DNA from: Candidatus Saccharimonadota bacterium
Lineage (GTDB): Bacteria; Patescibacteriota; Saccharimonadia; Saccharimonadales; Saccharimonadaceae
NCBI GenBank assembly: GCA_905373835.1
Contig: CAJPUN010000001.1
Coordinates: 62,001 to 126,000 of the forward strand
DNA: 64,000 bases
Direction: 5' to 3'
Made by a program: the position numbers and the translations under genes
The notes under the pieces: generated by a model
Told to the model about the DNA's origin: nothing
What the model saw: only the letters and a program-made list of their open reading frames with translations
Databases searched by the model: none
Shown here: in pieces, positions 26,966-36,492 of the stretch
How positions within the stretch are numbered: the first letter of the stretch is position 1
How the letters are laid out: each line of letters begins with the position of its first letter

Positions 26966-29497
26966 CTAGAAATAGTTGTAGTTATTATTATTGCCACCAC
27001 CGGTATTGTTCTGACCACTCTGTCCAGAATTGCCATCACCACTGGTACCACCCGTACCAGAGTTACCCCCGCTGGTCCCTCCAGTATTTCCATTGTTGTT
27101 ACCTGTATTATTGCGACGGCGAGTACCACCAGTTATATTACCCGAGTTGTTGTCACTATCATCATCGTCCGTACTACCAGAACTACCACTGCTGCTTGAC
27201 CGACAGCTCGCGATATTCTTCGAGTAGCGGCTACTGTCAAAGTCTTTTTCGTCGATGGTAATAATGCGTTTTTGCTCAACGTCACAGACACGGATTTGCT
27301 GTTTCGTTGTGGAGCAGTCTGAACTGTTCTTCGAGTACTTTGTGCTGTCGAAGTCATCTTCGTAGATAGACTCCATCTTTTTGTCACTGAGATTACAAAC
27401 TTGGATCTTGGTACGCACAACATTACATTGCTTGGTTGGCAATGCGCCAGTCAGGAAGTATTCCTTGTACGTCCCCTTGGCATTCTCAGTAGTAGCCAGG
27501 CCACCGTCGCTCGTACAGACTGAGCGCTGCACAACACCACTTGGTACAGGGAATTGGGTATTCGACTGGCCTGCTAAGAGTTTCGTCATTGTATTGCGCC
27601 AGATTGGCCCTGCCATGTCTGAGCCACCATTTTTCATTGGTGTATTGTCATTATTGCCAACCCAGACGCCAACGGCATACTCTGGGTTATAGCCAATTGT
27701 CCAAGCATCTTTGTTGTCATTCGTCGTTCCTGTCTTGACGGCCGCGGTATGGCCAGGCACCGTGAGGGTTGAGCCAAATACGCTCGCTCGTGCCGAATTA
27801 TCGGACAAAATGTTTGAGATCAAGTAGGCCCCGCCTTCGCTAATTGCCCGCTTGCTCGTTGCGTTGGGCCAGCTAACTTTCTTGTTGTATTTGTCGTTAA
27901 CCTGCTCAATGAGCCCCAGTTCAAATTGCTGCCCTTGGTTGCCAAATGCTGCATAGGCATTAGTCATTTGCGTTAGTGACGCCTCACCGGAGCCAAGTGC
28001 GAGAGACAAACCATTCTTCTCACCTGTTGCTTGAGTAATCGATGAGATACCAAGATTGTTAGCCGTTTGAACCGACTTACTAATACCAAACTTCTTCATG
28101 ATCTCCACGCTCGGGATATTCAGCGACCAGCTAATTGCTCGACGCGTCGTCACACTCCCGTGCCAACGTTTGTCGGCATTGAGCGGCTGGTAGCCACCGC
28201 CAAAGTCAGTTGGCTTATCTTGGAAAATTGTCGCTGGTGTAATAACCCCCTCAGCTAGTGCCCCTGCATAGTAGATCGGCTTGAAGCTACTGCCTGGCTG
28301 GCGCGGTGTTGTGGCCATATTGACATTACCCCACTGCGGGTTGTTGTAGTCGGCACTGCCCACCAGTGCGCGCACTCGGCCTGTCTTGACGTCTATCACA
28401 ACACCACTTGCATTCGTCCCGCCACGGTTGTTGAGGTATGGAATCTGCTTGGAGACGTTATCGATCAGCATCTGCTGCGTATCCATATTGAGCGTCGTCT
28501 TTACCTGGTAGCCCGAGCGCATTAACTTATCATACGCATTTTTATCTTCGGCACTGTATAGTTTCTGTTTGAGTTGGTTTATAACCATCTGTGCAAAGTG
28601 TGGCGCAATCGACTTAACGGTATTTGCCGTCGATGCATACGAGAGCTGCTGCGCATATGCTGCGTCTTTTTGCTCATTAGTGATGGCACCCACGTCAACC
28701 ATACGTCCAAGCACTGTCTTTTGGCGCTGCTTAGCCTTCTCTGGGCTGCCACTGATTGGCGAGTAAGCAGTTGGTGCTGGCAGCACACCAACGAGCATAG
28801 CACTCTCGGCCAACGTAAGGTCCTTTGGTGCTTTACCAAAGTAAATCTTGGCCGCCTCCTCGATGCCGAACGAGTCTTCGCCATAGTACACGGAGTTGAG
28901 ATACATCTCGAGGATTTGATCCTTGGTATAATTCTGCTCGATCGCGAGCGCCACAAACAGCTCCTGATATTTACGCATAAAGGTCTGCTCGCTTGTGAGG
29001 ACGGTGTTCTTGGCGAGTTGCTGCGTAATGGTTGAGCCACCACCATGGCGCTGGAAGGCTGCCCGGAAGATACCGATTAGACTGAACCCAGGGTGTTTAT
29101 AGAAGTCTTTATCCTCACTAGCCAGTAACGCATTTTTCATACTGTCAGAGATATCAGCCAGCTTCACCATATTGCGGTGCTGGGCTCGCCCCACACTATA
29201 GAGTGGCTTGTTGTTGACATCATTGAGGACAATACCAGTGTTGTTACGATTCATCAGCCGCTCTTGGTCAGAGATGTCACGTGCATAGTATAAGTATGTC
29301 AAAATTGGTACAATTAGCAAAAACAGCAAAAATGGCGTCAGGATTACCATCGCCTTCTTCTTTTTGCTCATATTCCAAAACCACAAGAAATGTTTATGCT
29401 CGCGTCTTCGGCGCGGTGGCTTCGACTGGCGAACCTCTCCAAAGTTGGCATATCTGCCCATCCGGGCTGGTTGTTGTCTTCCTCGAGGTAGTTGCAT
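26966..29497 (-). CDS. Class A penicillin-binding protein (transglycosylase/transpeptidase)
   Basis: 843 residues. Basic cytoplasmic N-terminus, membrane helix at about 49-70, GT51 domain with EDKDFYKHPGFSLIG and GGSTITQQLAKN, then a transpeptidase domain with SxxK in GSSFKPI, the SLN motif in SWSLNIPS and KTGTTNDNKDAW. The C-terminal 150 residues hold two C-N-L/C-D-V repeats with D-F-D-S-x-K/R-Y-S-K-N and a Gly/Asn/Thr-rich disordered tail. It polymerises and cross-links peptidoglycan outside the membrane. Leaderless-type promoter. Confidence 0.95.
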   Translation of the reverse strand: MQLPRGRQQPARMGRYANFGEVRQSKPPRRRREHKHFLWFWNMSKKKKAMVILTPFLLFLLIVPILTYLYYARDISDQERLMNRNNTGIVLNDVNNKPLYSVGRAQHRNMVKLADISDSMKNALLASEDKDFYKHPGFSLIGIFRAAFQRHGGGSTITQQLAKNTVLTSEQTFMRKYQELFVALAIEQNYTKDQILEMYLNSVYYGEDSFGIEEAAKIYFGKAPKDLTLAESAMLVGVLPAPTAYSPISGSPEKAKQRQKTVLGRMVDVGAITNEQKDAAYAQQLSYASTANTVKSIAPHFAQMVINQLKQKLYSAEDKNAYDKLMRSGYQVKTTLNMDTQQMLIDNVSKQIPYLNNRGGTNASGVVIDVKTGRVRALVGSADYNNPQWGNVNMATTPRQPGSSFKPIYYAGALAEGVITPATIFQDKPTDFGGGYQPLNADKRWHGSVTTRRAISWSLNIPSVEIMKKFGISKSVQTANNLGISSITQATGEKNGLSLALGSGEASLTQMTNAYAAFGNQGQQFELGLIEQVNDKYNKKVSWPNATSKRAISEGGAYLISNILSDNSARASVFGSTLTVPGHTAAVKTGTTNDNKDAWTIGYNPEYAVGVWVGNNDNTPMKNGGSDMAGPIWRNTMTKLLAGQSNTQFPVPSGVVQRSVCTSDGGLATTENAKGTYKEYFLTGALPTKQCNVVRTKIQVCNLSDKKMESIYEDDFDSTKYSKNSSDCSTTKQQIRVCDVEQKRIITIDEKDFDSSRYSKNIASCRSSSSGSSGSTDDDDSDNNSGNITGGTRRRNNTGNNNGNTGGTSGGNSGTGGTSGDGNSGQSGQNNTGGGNNNNYNYF

Positions 29498-29503
29498 AAT
29501 TTA

Positions 29504-29512
29504 ATTATACCA
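29504..29512 (-). promoter_or_regulatory. Extended -10 promoter of PBP gene
   Basis: TGG-TATAAT on the minus strand, then TAAATT and ATG 29497. Confidence 0.7.
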
Positions 29513-29648
29513 TCGTTCTGGCGCAATGTACCGAAAACACTGATCTTAGCGATTTTATCTTTTTCATCTCTGATATTACACACACTTAAGCCTTTTACGA
29601 CCTATCTCTGACTTCATGAGGCATACATATTACTAAGCACCAGGCTAG

Positions 29649-30125
29649 CTAGCTCTGCCGTATCATGAACGCTGCCATAATCGCTGCCGCGAGGGCATCT
29701 GCACAGTCATCTGGCTTGGGTACCGTCTGAAGGCCTAGTTGGAGCCGCACCATTTCTTGCACTTGCTTTTTATCGGCTTTGCCATAGCCAGTGATTGTTT
29801 GTTTGATTTGGAGCGGCGTATATTCCTCAATCCGCAGCCCTGCCCGCTGGCCAGTCAGCAGCGCTACGCCACGCGCCTCAGCTACGCTCATGGCAGTGGT
29901 AATATTGCGGGCAAAAAAGAGCTTCTCGATTGCCATCATTGTTGGCTGTGTCTCTGCAATAATACTCGTGAGGCCATCGAATATCTCACCAAGGCGCTCT
30001 GGTATTGGCGTGTGTGCTGGCGTCGTAATGACACCGGCCGTGACGAGTTGCGTTGCACCACCATGAGCGTCAATAACGCCAAAGCCAAGGATGCCAGTGC
30101 CCGGGTCTATACCAATGATTCGCAT
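29649..30125 (-). CDS. ruvC: Holliday junction resolvase RuvC
   Basis: 158 residues. Catalytic acidic residues in GIDPGTGILGFG, AIEKLFFARN, TPLQIKQTITGYGKADKKQV and the terminal DDCADALAAAI identify RuvC. It nicks junctions symmetrically after RuvAB migration. TATACT at 30132-30137 is 6 nt from the ATG. Confidence 0.96.
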   Translation of the reverse strand: MRIIGIDPGTGILGFGVIDAHGGATQLVTAGVITTPAHTPIPERLGEIFDGLTSIIAETQPTMMAIEKLFFARNITTAMSVAEARGVALLTGQRAGLRIEEYTPLQIKQTITGYGKADKKQVQEMVRLQLGLQTVPKPDDCADALAAAIMAAFMIRQS

Positions 30126-30131
30126 GATGCT

Positions 30132-30137
30132 AGTATA
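30132..30137 (-). promoter_or_regulatory. -10 element of ruvC
   Basis: TATACT on the minus strand, AGCATC, then ATG 30125. Confidence 0.65.
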
Positions 30138-30187
30138 GCTGAATCTGTGAGCTTCTGCTATATACCACTGGTATAACTAATGAGACT

Positions 30188-31984
30188 CTAGCCTTTGCGC
30201 ACCATCCGGCGTAGCCACTGGCCAATCTCACTACGCCACTCCCAGCCAGCATAGCCCACCGCCACAACGGCCACCCCACCAATCATCCACCAGATGATCT
30301 CTGTCTGCCTATTATTACTACTCGGCTCAACAGCGTAGCCTGCAGCTGGTGCTTTGTTGTTTTTACTCGTTGACTTACGGCAGCGATTGGTCGATGGATT
30401 GCGCTCCCAGCCTGGCTTGCATGGCATCAGCTGGCGACTATTTGTTGCACCAAGCTTTTTGCAGTGGCCAGTCGCTGGGTTGCGATAGTACCCTGCTTTA
30501 CATACAGCAACTGGTGTCTTGCCGCCAACGAGCGCTCGGCAGCGCCCTGTGGCAGGATTGCGATACTGCCCCGCCTTGCACGCAGCCAATTGCTGGCCAG
30601 TGGCAGATATTGCACGGCAACGGCCTGTTTCAGGGTTACGCTCTTGGCCTGGCTTGCAGATCGTCAGCTTTTGGGTGCGAGAGGTAGTACGCGCTGCCTT
30701 TGCATTACCGGCCGTCTGTTTTGATCGCTTCTCACCGTTGTTGATCTTTCGACAACGATTTGTTGCTGGGTTGCGTTCTTGGCCAGCGGGGCACGATTTG
30801 CCCGATGGTTGCGATGGCTGCTGAGGTGAGGCTGGCGTATCAGTGATGATATTATCGGCTTGGTCGGGGCTTGGCGTTGTCCATTGCCACGTGCCAGTTT
30901 GCGAATTGTATGCCCAAGACCTGCCCTGGTGCGCAGCCTGCCCTGCACCGCTATATGCATCAATACGCGGCGAAAAACTCACCAAGCCATGCTGATCCTC
31001 AAACCACAGTGTACCACTACGCAATATTGCAAGCTCCGCACCATTTGCCTGAGCACGAATCGTCAGCACCTGGCCTGGTGCAATATCCCCCGCAAGAGAT
31101 GAGGTGTTTCGCACCGTGCTATTGCTACCGGGCGTACCACTACGCAAACGATAGGCAGCAAGGTCGATTGGCTGGTCGCCAGTATTCTTGACTTTGACAT
31201 ATTTTTGACAATTGCCTGGTGCTGCGTCGCAGCTGTGTGGATGAGGCAAAACCTCAAGAATTTGCAATGATGGCTCACCTGGCGTCTCGTACGGCGCAGT
31301 TACCTCAGCTTCGCCAGCTCGTGCTCGAAAGTCCTTAGCAAATACCCCGGTTCGTGCCGCTGCCGTCCAGCGGGCACGCTCCCAGACGAGTGCACCTGCA
31401 AGCTCATCTACGGCTACGCTTGCTTTGTCAATAGTCGCACCAGATTGTTCCAGCGCCACATCATACCGCGTGACTTGCTCACCATCTGGTACACTCGGGC
31501 AGCCCTGGAGCTGCGCGCCATCCGCCGGGGCTACTGCTGGATGATAGTAGCGCACCGAGGACTGGGGCGGTGCATAACCCTGTAGATTAACGCGGCACGT
31601 GTAGTCGGTGTGGTTTGTACCAACACTAACGATAAGTGCTACATCGCTGAGCGGCGCAAACTGGCGCGCAGTGTTATGCAACTCAACTGCACTCACCGTG
31701 CGCCGGTCTGTTGTGTGGAGTGCTCCGATCATCAGTGCATCATATTCAGGATGGGCAGCAAGGTGTACTACAGGCTGTACGGCTGTCGGTTCACCGCTAG
31801 CCACATTATTACGCGCCACTACAGGCCTAAATAAAAAATCGCCGATAGCGGCGACTGGGGTGGCGAAATAAGCAGTGGAAGAATCAACACCAAGCGCAGA
31901 AGCTCCAGCTATTCCTGGTATCATCATGGTAACGGCAAGCCCATATGCAACGATTCGCCGGGCATAATTCCGCATAGTTTGCAT
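30188..31984 (-). CDS. Surface protein with lamin-tail domain, cysteine repeats and C-terminal anchor
   Basis: 598 residues from ATG 31984, which follows GAGGAGGAAAAAC. Signal peptide (MQTMRNYARRIVAYGLAVTMMIPGIAGASA), a beta-rich region, a lamin-tail-like domain (LQILEVLPHPHS, KVKNTGDQPIDLAAYRL, LAGDIAPGQVLTI), a proline-rich linker, five copies of a C-x2-G-x2-R-N-P-x-T-x2-C-R/K unit, and a final membrane helix (IIWWMIGGVAVVAVGYAGW) with a basic tail. This layout is that of a cell-surface protein anchored at its C-terminus. Binding partner unknown; an adhesin-type role is an inference. Confidence 0.8.
   Translation of the reverse strand: MQTMRNYARRIVAYGLAVTMMIPGIAGASALGVDSSTAYFATPVAAIGDFLFRPVVARNNVASGEPTAVQPVVHLAAHPEYDALMIGALHTTDRRTVSAVELHNTARQFAPLSDVALIVSVGTNHTDYTCRVNLQGYAPPQSSVRYYHPAVAPADGAQLQGCPSVPDGEQVTRYDVALEQSGATIDKASVAVDELAGALVWERARWTAAARTGVFAKDFRARAGEAEVTAPYETPGEPSLQILEVLPHPHSCDAAPGNCQKYVKVKNTGDQPIDLAAYRLRSGTPGSNSTVRNTSSLAGDIAPGQVLTIRAQANGAELAILRSGTLWFEDQHGLVSFSPRIDAYSGAGQAAHQGRSWAYNSQTGTWQWTTPSPDQADNIITDTPASPQQPSQPSGKSCPAGQERNPATNRCRKINNGEKRSKQTAGNAKAARTTSRTQKLTICKPGQERNPETGRCRAISATGQQLAACKAGQYRNPATGRCRALVGGKTPVAVCKAGYYRNPATGHCKKLGATNSRQLMPCKPGWERNPSTNRCRKSTSKNNKAPAAGYAVEPSSNNRQTEIIWWMIGGVAVVAVGYAGWEWRSEIGQWLRRMVRKG
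30372..30793 (-). repeat. Five-fold Cys-pair coding repeat
   Basis: Five degenerate units of about 16 residues such as CKPGQERNPETGRCRA and CKAGYYRNPATGHCKK. The last four are spaced 26-27 residues apart, the first is 45 residues before the second. Each unit carries one Cys pair. Confidence 0.88.
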
Positions 31985-32203
31985 TTTGTTTTTCCTCCTC
32001 GCCACGATTATGCGCAAAGCATCTCTCTTGGTCAAGCACAAGCACATTGTTTTGTTAATTGCGCAAACTAATACGGTGGTCGGATTTTGTTCTCTACCGC
32101 ACAATAATAGCGAGAAATAGGAATTAAGATTTTATAATGCGGATCTTTAGGCTTTCAAACAGATACAACAAAAAACAGGCCATCTCGCCTGCTAATTGAT
32201 CAA

Positions 32204-32280
32204 TGGAGGGCCCAGTGAGGCTCGAACTCACGACACCCTGCTTAAAAGGCAGGTGCTCTAACCTGCTGAGCTATGGGCCC
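32204..32280 (-). tRNA. tRNA-Lys (anticodon TTT)
   Basis: Minus strand, 77 nt with encoded CCA. Acceptor GGGCCCA/TGGGCCC, D-arm TAGCTCAGCAGGTTAGAGCA, anticodon stem CCTGC/GCAGG with loop CTTTTAA, T-loop TTCGAGC. Confidence 0.95.
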
Positions 32281-32626
32281 GTAGACTCTGCGAGTATAGC
32301 ACTGGTCGTGGTAGGCTGTCAAGCGGAGCACACACTGGATTCATCATCAGTCTTCCAAAATTCTACTATCTATAGCAAAATTCACCTTTCTCCTCTGTAA
32401 GAGACTCTACCTTGCCACCTCACTCGGTAAATGTATACATATTCTCTTGCTGAACGCAAAAGATTCAATAATTTCACCACGAGAAAGCAAATACATAAAA
32501 ATTCTAGCCTCCTTGATAAAGGAGGCTCTACAGAAAGCAGGGCAAGCAACATAAAATTGACAGAAAAGCCGCGATTCAGATGAAATAAATTGACGCATCA
32601 GCAATGCAATGGTTTAATGATAACCA
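32281..32626. other. Intergenic region upstream of comEC
   Basis: 346 nt without a supported gene. It contains a strong hairpin at 32506-32527 (separate entry) and the TTTAAT -10-like element just before comEC. Confidence 0.5.
32506..32527. repeat. Perfect 9-bp hairpin with GATA loop
   Basis: AGCCTCCTT, GATA, AAGGAGGCT. On the minus strand a T-run follows 4 nt later, so it may be a terminator for a minus-strand transcript; no gene on that strand is recognised nearby. The plus strand arm carries AAGGAGG. Confidence 0.6.
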
Positions 32627-34069
32627 ATGACGTGGTGGCAACGGCGAATTCACCCAACGTGGCAGCTCACACTGTGCTGCGGTGGCATTGTTGGTGGAGT
32701 GGCACTAGCCCAGTGGTGGCCGTACGCTGCGTGGTGGTGGCTTGTTGTAGCTGGCGGCGGCATTGCCTGTGCACTGCATCAAAGCCGGCGGTGGTGCCTT
32801 ATTATTATATTGATTGCTGGGCTTATGGTCGGCCTAGTGCGTGGTGGGAGCAATCAGCAGCAACAACGCTCCTACGCGGCATCGTTTGGGCACGTAGCGA
32901 TAATCACTGGGCAGGTGCAGGATGACCCTGATACAAATCAACGCAACCAACTCGTCGTGAGGCTGAATGCTATCCGCCTCAATGGCCGCTCGCTACCTGG
33001 CACAGTATGGGTGAGTCTGCACGGCAACCCTGCAATCCATCGCAGCGACTGGCTGGTTGTGCGAGGCAAGCTCAAGCCTGGCTTTGGTAACTTTGCTGCT
33101 GTCATGCAGCGTGCTCATGTGGAACGCATTGTCCAGCCGCAACCTGGTGATGTTGCTCTGCAAGTGCGCGATTGGTTTGCCGAGCATATTCGCCACGCAA
33201 TTCACGAGCCAGCAGCCAGCCTTGGTAGTGGCTATGTCCTTGGCCAAAAGCGCGCCCTACCACATGATATCCAAGAAGCAATGCGCGCTACTGGCCTCAC
33301 CCACATCGTTGTGGCAAGTGGGTATAACCTCACGATCCTCGTCCGCCTCGCTCGGCGCTTGTTTGCCAAGGTGTCGCGCTATCTTGCGGTACTTACCAGT
33401 GCAAGTCTCGTCCTTGGCTTTGTCGCCATCACTGGCCTAAGCCCAAGTATGACACGCGCTGGCTTGGTAGCTGGGCTCAGCATTTGGGCTTGGGCGTATG
33501 GTCGTGCGTTTCACCCCATTACACTGCTAGCAGTAGCAAGTGCTGCTACCGTACTATGGAACCCAAGCTATGTCTGGGGAGATATTGGCTGGCAGCTAAG
33601 CTTTGCATCCTTCGCTGGAGTGATGATTCTCGCACCGCTGTTGCAGCGCTATTTCTTTGGCCCAGCAGAGCCATCGATTGGCCGCCAAGTCTTGGGCGAG
33701 ACAGTCTCCGCGCAGCTTGCTACATTACCGATTAGCCTCGCAGCATTTGGGCAATTATCGCTCGTGGCACTGCCAGCCAATCTACTCATTGTGCCATGGG
33801 TGCCACTGGCGATGCTTCTCACGTGCATTGCTGGGGTTGGGGCGCTTGTGTGGCCATCGGCGGCGACAGTGTTTGGCGCACCAGCACAATGGCTGCTCGA
33901 TGCAATGCTGTGGGTTGTCCAGCAATGTGCCGCCTTCCCCTGGGCGCAGCTCGATTTCGCGTTGCCATGGTGGGGTGTGACGCTATGGTATAGCGGGCTC
34001 ATTGGCCTCTGCTGGTGGCTCTGGCGAGCAACTGGCTACTCACTACGCGACACCTCGCTCGTAGAATAA
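32627..34069 (+). CDS. comEC: ComEC/Rec2 DNA uptake channel
   Basis: 480 residues. N-terminal OB-like region (AIITGQVQDDPDT, GTVWVSLHGNPAIHRSDWLVVRGKL), then the Competence transmembrane domain with TGLTHIVVASGYNLTILV, SPSMTRAGLVAGL, and YVWGDIGWQLSFASFAGVMIL. It forms the membrane channel that passes single-stranded DNA into the cytoplasm. The C-terminal metallo-beta-lactamase domain of long ComEC proteins is absent. With pili and RecA in the same window it supports natural transformation. Confidence 0.92.
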   Translation: MTWWQRRIHPTWQLTLCCGGIVGGVALAQWWPYAAWWWLVVAGGGIACALHQSRRWCLIIILIAGLMVGLVRGGSNQQQQRSYAASFGHVAIITGQVQDDPDTNQRNQLVVRLNAIRLNGRSLPGTVWVSLHGNPAIHRSDWLVVRGKLKPGFGNFAAVMQRAHVERIVQPQPGDVALQVRDWFAEHIRHAIHEPAASLGSGYVLGQKRALPHDIQEAMRATGLTHIVVASGYNLTILVRLARRLFAKVSRYLAVLTSASLVLGFVAITGLSPSMTRAGLVAGLSIWAWAYGRAFHPITLLAVASAATVLWNPSYVWGDIGWQLSFASFAGVMILAPLLQRYFFGPAEPSIGRQVLGETVSAQLATLPISLAAFGQLSLVALPANLLIVPWVPLAMLLTCIAGVGALVWPSAATVFGAPAQWLLDAMLWVVQQCAAFPWAQLDFALPWWGVTLWYSGLIGLCWWLWRATGYSLRDTSLVE

Positions 34070-34123
34070 TAATCACCCAATATGCTACAATGAGTTGAAA
34101 GATAGAACAATCAAGGAGAACCT

Positions 34124-34828
34124 ATGTCTGGACACAGTAAATGGGCCACGACCCATCGCCAAAAGGCCGTGGTTGATGCAAAGCGCGGCGCAGCCTTTAC
34201 CAAGCTTGGCAATATGATTGCCATTGCAGCCCGTGGTGGCACCGACCCAACAACCAACTCAAGCCTCGCATTGGCCATCGAGAAGGCTCGGGCAGCCAAC
34301 ATGCCCAACGCCAATATCCAGCGGGCAATTGATCGCATCAATGATAAAAATGCTGCCGCACTCGAAGAGGCAGTCTATGAGGGCTACGGCCCAGGTGGTG
34401 TTGGTATCATTATCGAGACAGCGACCGACAACAAGAATCGCACCTACCCAGAGGTACGCACCGCTCTCACCAAGAATGGTGGCACTATGGCAGATAGCGG
34501 CAGTGTGATGTTTCAGTTTGCGCGCAAAGGTGTAATCCGTGTAGCAACCAGCGGCGAAGAAGCGCTCCTCACTGTGCTTGATGCTGGGGCTGAGGATGCA
34601 ACAGAAGAAGATGGTGGCCTCACCGTCTATACCGACAAAAAGGAACTTGCCAAAGTCCGCGAAGCTTTGCTCGCAGCTGGCATGACTGTTGAAGACGCAG
34701 AGCTCCAGTATGTGCCCAATAATACCGTTGCTATCGAGGACGACGAAACCGCGCGCAAGCTTACCAAAATTATCGACGCACTTGAAGCACTCGATGATGT
34801 GACAAACGTTGCAACGAACGCTGCGTAA
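34124..34828 (+). CDS. YebC/PmpR family protein
   Basis: 234 residues beginning MSGHSKWATTHRQKAVVDAKRGAAFTKL, the invariant YebC signature, followed by EGYGPGGVGIIIETATDNKNRT and NGGTMADSGSVMFQF. Members bind DNA as transcriptional regulators or, as shown for several bacteria, help ribosomes through polyproline. Here the tryptophan A-T-T-H replaces the usual N-I-K-H. AAGGAG precedes the start; the terminator follows at 34862. Confidence 0.93.
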   Translation: MSGHSKWATTHRQKAVVDAKRGAAFTKLGNMIAIAARGGTDPTTNSSLALAIEKARAANMPNANIQRAIDRINDKNAAALEEAVYEGYGPGGVGIIIETATDNKNRTYPEVRTALTKNGGTMADSGSVMFQFARKGVIRVATSGEEALLTVLDAGAEDATEEDGGLTVYTDKKELAKVREALLAAGMTVEDAELQYVPNNTVAIEDDETARKLTKIIDALEALDDVTNVATNAA

Positions 34829-34861
34829 TACCCACTAGAGTTACACGCGAATCACAACACT

Positions 34862-34891
34862 AAAACGACCCTCTATCATGAGGGTCGTTTT
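34862..34891. terminator. Bidirectional terminator
   Basis: 12-bp perfect stem AAAACGACCCTC/GAGGGTCGTTTT with 6-nt loop between the YebC gene and the convergent CvpA-like gene. Confidence 0.92.
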
Positions 34892-34968
34892 GCTAAGCAC
34901 ATCAACGTATATTTATTGGTAAAACCAAGCTCATCGAGTAACACGCGCAAGAGGAATATCTACCACTT

Positions 34969-35454
34969 TCACTTTTTCTTGTGTGGTTTTGCGCCCTTTG
35001 CGCGAGCCACGAGCGTGTCAACAAGGGCACATGCAAACCCCGTCGTTACAACCGCCGCATGAGACCCATCCAGCGCTGCTACGACCGTCTTGCTTGTCTC
35101 ATCAACTGGTGGTACAAGACTACTCAGCGCGCCAAACAACACATACACTGCCACAACACCAAAAACAAGCGAGCCACCAATGCGCCACCAGCGCTGACTC
35201 ACCACCGAGCCGCAACACACCAGCACCACAGCTGGTAGCACCGTCAGCACAATCGTCACCGCTGCAAGCAAAGCAGATCGGTCAATGCCTATGCCAACCC
35301 CAGCAACATACGGCATGACATCTGCCGCCCATAGCTGCGTCACTACCATACCGACCGCCAGTCCCATGACTGGCAGCCCAAAATGCCGCTTGGCTATATA
35401 TACCAAACCAGCCAAAACCACAGCCGTACCAGCAAGCAATCCAAGCAACATCAT
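34969..35454 (-). CDS. CvpA-like four-helix membrane protein
   Basis: 161 residues from ATG 35454. Hydrophobic helices around 3-20, 28-45, 60-85 and 92-118, with LAGLVYIAKRHFG and a basic C-terminus (RAKGAKPHKKK). The layout resembles the CvpA/colicin V production family, but the match is by pattern only. TATAAT lies exactly 6 nt before the ATG. Confidence 0.6.
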   Translation of the reverse strand: MMLLGLLAGTAVVLAGLVYIAKRHFGLPVMGLAVGMVVTQLWAADVMPYVAGVGIGIDRSALLAAVTIVLTVLPAVVLVCCGSVVSQRWWRIGGSLVFGVVAVYVLFGALSSLVPPVDETSKTVVAALDGSHAAVVTTGFACALVDTLVARAKGAKPHKKK

Positions 35455-35460
35455 GCCACC

Positions 35461-35469
35461 ATTATACCA
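35461..35469 (-). promoter_or_regulatory. Extended -10 promoter of CvpA-like gene
   Basis: TGG-TATAAT on the minus strand, GGTGGC, then ATG 35454. Confidence 0.7.
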
Positions 35470-35520
35470 TGACACCAATTCAACATAAGCGTTATGAGAA
35501 AAGCAAATACGTTTGAATGG

Positions 35521-36438
35521 TTATGCCCCAACACGATCCTTCTTGTGCTGCCGCTTGGCATTGCGCTCAATATATTCAATGATCGGTTTGGCTACATTGC
35601 GCCGCGTAATTTTCTCTATCCCAAATCCTGGGCTCGCATTGACCTCAAGCACTAGCGGCCCACGACTCGAGCGCATAAAGTCAACACCCGCCACCGTCAA
35701 GCCCATCGCCTTAGCTGCCCGCAAACACATGCGACGCTCGGCATCCGTCAAGCGGATCGGCGTCCCCTCACCCCCTTTATGGAGATTAGAGCGAAAGTCA
35801 TCATCTAGGCTCTGGCGCTTCATACTCGCCACTACACGACTCCCCACCACAAAGGCGCGGATATCCACTCCAGCCGATTCACGAATAAATTCTTGCAAAA
35901 GGATATTTGTCCCATCCTCATTGGTGAGGTACAGCGCCTGGAGTACCGACTTTGCCGCTTTCTTCGTCTCCGCCAACACCACACCATTGCCATGAGTACC
36001 ACGAGCGAGCTTGATAATGACTGGTGTGCCACCAAGTTCGTTAAGGAGATCGTCTATATCGGCTGAGTTGCGGCTAAACACCGTCTTGGGAATAGCTACT
36101 CCACCTCGGGCTAGCAGCTGTGTCGAACGCAGTTTATCACGTGCCCGGGTAATCGCAATCGAGCGATTAACAAAAAGCGTGCGTGGATACGCCATCTCTA
36201 GTTGGCGTGCCACCGCTGTGCCATAGCGAGTCATATTACTCGCAATACGGGGAATTATTGCATCGTACCGATCAAGTGCTTCACCACCATACATCACCGT
36301 TGGGTTCTTCTCATCAATCGTCACATAACATTTGCGGTACTTGATTACCTTCACACTATGCCCACGTCCCTCCGCCTCTTCTTTGAGGCGAAGCGTTGAG
36401 TAATTCACATTGCCATTACTGAGTATTGCGATTTTCAC
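35521..36438 (-). CDS. rimK: RimK-type ATP-grasp amino acid ligase
   Basis: 305 residues, the size of E. coli RimK. N-terminal MKIAILSNGNVNYSTLRLKEEA, NRSIAITRARDKLRSTQLL, IIKLARGTHGNGVVLAE (nucleotide loop), LLQEFI...DIRAFVVG, FRSNLHKGGEG and an intact metal site in VAGVDFMRSSRGPLVLEVNASPGFGIE. RimK adds glutamates through peptide bonds, classically to ribosomal protein S6. GTG start 36438 after GAGG. Last gene of a four-gene operon with two other ATP-grasp enzymes and a DUF1704 peptidase, so its substrate may not be S6. Confidence 0.92.
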   Translation of the reverse strand: MKIAILSNGNVNYSTLRLKEEAEGRGHSVKVIKYRKCYVTIDEKNPTVMYGGEALDRYDAIIPRIASNMTRYGTAVARQLEMAYPRTLFVNRSIAITRARDKLRSTQLLARGGVAIPKTVFSRNSADIDDLLNELGGTPVIIKLARGTHGNGVVLAETKKAAKSVLQALYLTNEDGTNILLQEFIRESAGVDIRAFVVGSRVVASMKRQSLDDDFRSNLHKGGEGTPIRLTDAERRMCLRAAKAMGLTVAGVDFMRSSRGPLVLEVNASPGFGIEKITRRNVAKPIIEYIERNAKRQHKKDRVGA

Positions 36439-36492
36439 TCCATACCTCGTACTATTACTTTATCGATTTTGCTTGTTATACGCTCTCTGTCC

